Below are positions 6,957-8,664 of a stretch of 8,664 nt of DNA, one piece after another (the first letter of the stretch is position 1; each line of letters opens with the position of its first letter). The notes below the pieces were generated by a model that ran no database searches, had not been told where the DNA came from, and worked only from the letters and a program-made list of their open reading frames with translations. The stretch is from contig CATPAO010000066.1 of the NCBI GenBank assembly GCA_955652025.1, positions 1 to 8,664 of the forward strand. Reading direction: 5' to 3'. The translations under genes and the position numbers were made by a program. Source of the stretch: Casimicrobiaceae bacterium (lineage in GTDB: Bacteria; Pseudomonadota; Gammaproteobacteria; Burkholderiales; Casimicrobiaceae).

Positions 6957-7375
6957 GGCGAGCCTCCCCACGAAAATACGGCGCGCATCAACAGAATGCC
7001 GGCGACGGTCAGCACGAGCGAGCCCACGACATGCGACGCAACGCCGATCGCGCCCCACAACCATTCGCGGCGCAGGAGGAGCGTCGTAATTTCGGCCGAA
7101 AACGTGGAAAACGTCGTGAGGCCGCCCAGAAATCCCGTGGTCGCCAGGAGTTGCATCTCGGGCGTCATCATCGAGTGGCGACTGACGAGCTCCATCGCGC
7201 AACCCATCAGCAAACCGCCTCCCAGATTGGCCGCGAGCGTTCCGAGCGGCAGTGTCGGAATCAGTGGATTGAGCACGATGCCGAGTCCCCAACGAAGCCA
7301 CGCACCGACGGCCGCGCCTCCGCCGACCGCGAGAATCGATCCCCACGCATAGGTTGCGCTGGCGCCCGGCGTCAT
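6953..7375 (-). CDS. crcB: Fluoride ion channel CrcB/Fluc
   Basis: Inner-membrane fluoride channel of 140 residues with four predicted membrane segments (about 12-33, 43-64, 75-97 and 107-132). By family knowledge it works as a dual-topology homodimer that lets toxic fluoride leave the cytoplasm. Diagnostic motifs are GGGAAVGAWLRW (18-29), GTLAANLGGGLLMG (45-58) with the pore Asn50, and GFLGGLTTFSTFSAE (81-95). The last motif holds the Phe-box residues Phe89 and Phe92 and the Thr/Ser track that binds fluoride and the central sodium. The ATG at 7375 overlaps the cupin stop as ATGA, and its own stop overlaps the DUF190 start as ATGA. The open frame extends further upstream inside the cupin gene but lacks family similarity there. 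No fluoride riboswitch is seen, which is expected for an internal gene of an operon. Confidence 0.95.
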   Translation of the reverse strand: MTPGASATYAWGSILAVGGGAAVGAWLRWGLGIVLNPLIPTLPLGTLAANLGGGLLMGCAMELVSRHSMMTPEMQLLATTGFLGGLTTFSTFSAEITTLLLRREWLWGAIGVASHVVGSLVLTVAGILLMRAVFSWGGSP

Positions 7376-7878
7376 CGAATGAACCGATCGACGTAATCGG
7401 CCCCCAATCCGCAGGTCGAATAATGTGCACGGCACATTTCGATTTTGCTGAAGACGTCTTCGTAGCCGTTCTGGCGCCCGTCTTGGTCCAGATAGATCAT
7501 CGCGCCCGAGATATTGAAAAACGTGATCATCTCTGGGCAATCGGCGGGAACGGTGAGCGTGTGAATTTCACCCGGCGGCTCGTAGACGAAGCTGCCCTCC
7601 TCCGCCGTCCAATCGTGCTCGAGGTATTTCCAACGACCCTTGATCACGTACCCGACGACGAGCATCGGATGCCGATGGCGCGACAGCACGCCCGAGCGGC
7701 GAATGCGCAACAAATTGCACCAGCCGCCGGACACCGTGTTGAGCAGGAGCGGCCGGAACCAGACGTCCGCCGCCTGCGGCACCCAGACGCGCTCGTCGTC
7801 GGGCAGCGCCGCGACGGCGATCTCGGGGCGGATGCCTAACGCCGGCGCGATGAACGGGAACGCCCCGGCGGCGCTCAC
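7372..7878 (-). CDS. Cupin protein, 2,4'-dihydroxyacetophenone / acetylacetone dioxygenase type
   Basis: Single-domain cupin of 168 residues, predicted to be a cytosolic non-heme metal dioxygenase. The stretch WVPQAADVWFRPL (32-44), then SGVLSRHRHP (62-71), GRWKYLEHDW (81-90), YEPPGEIHTL (99-108) and MITFFNISGAMIYLD resembles what I recall of the DAD family, which cleaves a C-C bond next to a ketone. His68, His70 and His106 would form a three-histidine metal site as in acetylacetone dioxygenase Dke1. No activity can be assigned from sequence; the natural substrate is unknown. The start is GTG at 7878, overlapping the previous stop as GTGA, with no clear Shine-Dalgarno sequence, so coupling from the upstream gene is likely. 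The stop overlaps crcB as ATGA. The C-terminus CGLGADYVDRFIR fits full-length homologues. Confidence 0.82.
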   Translation of the reverse strand: MSAAGAFPFIAPALGIRPEIAVAALPDDERVWVPQAADVWFRPLLLNTVSGGWCNLLRIRRSGVLSRHRHPMLVVGYVIKGRWKYLEHDWTAEEGSFVYEPPGEIHTLTVPADCPEMITFFNISGAMIYLDQDGRQNGYEDVFSKIEMCRAHYSTCGLGADYVDRFIR

Positions 7879-8117
7879 TGCTGCGTGGCTTTCATCGCCG
7901 CCGTCAACGCGGCGATTTCATGCGCCGGATCGGCCTCGCGTGGAAACGTCCGATGCGCGCGACGGTACCAATAGCGCGCGTTGCCGAGATCGCCTTCCAT
8001 CATGTGCACGATGCCGTGCGCCCAACATCCGAGCGCCGATTCGTCGTTCTGGACGAGCGTATGCGCCTTCGTCCATTCGCCCTTGCGCAAATGACGAATT
8101 GCGGTTCCCAGCGGCAT
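7875..8117 (-). CDS. Small conserved protein of unknown function, TPR-like
   Basis: A protein of 80 residues, polar and helical, with no signal peptide or membrane segment. The visible pattern is a short helix with RHLRKGEWTKAHTLVQ (8-23), then SALGCWAHGIVHMMEGDLGNARYWYRRAHRTFP, which reads as one degenerate helix-turn-helix repeat of the TPR/Sel1 sort (Trp/Gly/Ala/Tyr positions). I recall similar small proteins carrying the CWxHGxxHxxEGDxxNARYWYRRA core in other Proteobacteria, always annotated as hypothetical. No function is assigned. The ATG at 8117 is preferred because GAGGGGGGA lies about 6 nt upstream; an alternative GTG at 8132 would overlap the SDR stop as GTGA and add five residues. 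The stop overlaps the cupin start by 4 nt, so its job is probably tied to the SDR/cupin pair. Confidence 0.75.
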   Translation of the reverse strand: MPLGTAIRHLRKGEWTKAHTLVQNDESALGCWAHGIVHMMEGDLGNARYWYRRAHRTFPREADPAHEIAALTAAMKATQQ

Positions 8118-8128
8118 AGGATCCCCCC

Positions 8129-8664
8129 TCACATCGCAAGATGGCCGCCGTCGACGGGCAGCACGACGCCGGTCACGAAACGCGCGGCCGGCGAGCCGAG
8201 AAACACCACCGCGCCGGCAATGTCCGCCGGCTCCGCCCAGCGCCCGAGCGGCGTCCGCGCGAGAATCGCCGCGCTCCGCGCCGCATCGTCTTGCAGCGCC
8301 TGCGTCAACGATGTTTTCACCCAGCCGGGTGCGACGGCGTTCACGCGAATGCCGTCGGCAGCGTACGCGATCGCGAGCGACTTGGTAAGCTGCGCGACGC
8401 CGCCTTTGCTTGCGCCGTGGAACGACAGCATCGACCCGGTATTGACGATAGCACCGCCCGTCGCCTTCAGCTTGTCGCGCGCGGCCGCGCAGCAGCGCAT
8501 CGTCCCGGTCAGATTGATGGCCACGACGTCGGCGAAGACCTCGGGGTCGTGCTCGGCGCCACGCCGGATCGTGCCAGCGCAGTTGACGAGGAGGTCGAGC
8601 CGCGGCAGTCCGGCGACCACGCCGCGGATCGCCGCGCCGTCGCGGACGTCGAGCGCAATGGCGA
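8129..8664 (-). CDS. Short-chain dehydrogenase/reductase, partial at the right edge, lacking the catalytic Tyr
   Basis: NAD(P)-dependent oxidoreductase of the classical SDR fold; 177 C-terminal residues are visible and the N-terminal dinucleotide-binding GxxxGxG lies beyond the window. The reading frame continues to base 8664. Recognisable parts are LDVRD (cofactor-side Asp), LVNCAG, INLTGT with the tetrad Asn, AIVNTGSMLSF with the catalytic Ser, SKGGVAQLTKSLAIAYAADGIRVNAVAPGWV, and the C-terminal RFVTGVVLPVDGG. The expected YxxxK is replaced by HGASK: His (codon 8417-8419) stands four residues before the Lys (codon 8405-8407), and the Ser-to-Lys spacing is 9 residues instead of the usual 17. 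That looks like an 8-codon in-frame loss. It is the first visible gene of the operon, 11 nt from the next start or 4-nt overlapping if the GTG is used. The substrate is unknown; the closest recalled pattern is the gluconate/KduD-like SDR group. Confidence 0.88.
   Translation of the reverse strand, partial: AIALDVRDGAAIRGVVAGLPRLDLLVNCAGTIRRGAEHDPEVFADVVAINLTGTMRCCAAARDKLKATGGAIVNTGSMLSFHGASKGGVAQLTKSLAIAYAADGIRVNAVAPGWVKTSLTQALQDDAARSAAILARTPLGRWAEPADIAGAVVFLGSPAARFVTGVVLPVDGGHLAM

Noticed and set aside
7376..8128. A fluoride riboswitch upstream of crcB
   Set aside because: crcB follows the cupin gene by a 4-nt overlap and the region is coding; no riboswitch-like spacer exists in the window. 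One could lie upstream of the SDR, outside it.
1..8664. tRNA, rRNA, CRISPR, insertion sequence, phage or origin signals
   Set aside because: No cloverleaf, tandem repeat array, transposase motif, terminal inverted repeat or cluster of DnaA-type boxes was seen; the gaps are all under 230 bp.

Overview
This is a high-GC, gene-dense chromosomal segment that reads as a betaproteobacterium, probably Burkholderiales. That placement is inferred from the betaproteobacterial look of the proteins, from the G/C-run hairpin spacer between gltJ and gltK (a type I associate with Burkholderiales), and from the codon GC bias. No taxonomic marker is present and no search was run. There is no sign of phage, insertion sequence, CRISPR, tRNA or rRNA.

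Layout. (1) 1-463, minus strand: the first 154 codons of purL (FGAR amidotransferase, purine synthesis), running off the left edge. (2) 539-3857, minus: a complete glutamate/aspartate ABC importer in the canonical order gltI-gltJ-gltK-gltL. It has a good sigma70-type promoter before gltI (TGGACA, 17-nt spacer, TAAAAT), a strong intrinsic terminator between gltI and gltJ, a hairpin-rich spacer between gltJ and gltK, and a probable terminator after gltL that sits directly against the purL -10 box. (3) 4078-5607, plus: a full-length bifunctional NAD(P)H-hydrate repair enzyme (epimerase plus dehydratase), divergent from gltI. (4) 5573-6550, minus: a zinc-free quinone oxidoreductase (QOR family) whose 3' end overlaps the repair gene tail-to-tail by 35 bp. 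(5) 6633-8664, minus: five tightly packed genes, in transcription order a short-chain dehydrogenase (cut by the right edge), a small helical protein of unknown function, a cupin of the 2,4'-dihydroxyacetophenone/acetylacetone dioxygenase type, the fluoride channel crcB, and a DUF190 protein. Three of the four junctions are 4-nt stop/start overlaps.

How the genes work together. GltI captures glutamate/aspartate in the periplasm, GltJ and GltK form the membrane channel and GltL drives it with ATP. The terminator after gltI should give more binding protein than membrane components. Nnr repairs hydrated NAD(P)H. The right-hand operon is the least ordinary part. It couples a fluoride exporter and a DUF190 protein to a putative C-C-bond-cleaving dioxygenase and an SDR. 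The SDR appears to have lost its catalytic tyrosine through a short in-frame gap. No intergenic stretch exceeds 300 bases; the longest, about 220 bases at 3858-4077, holds the gltI promoter and the nnr ribosome binding site.
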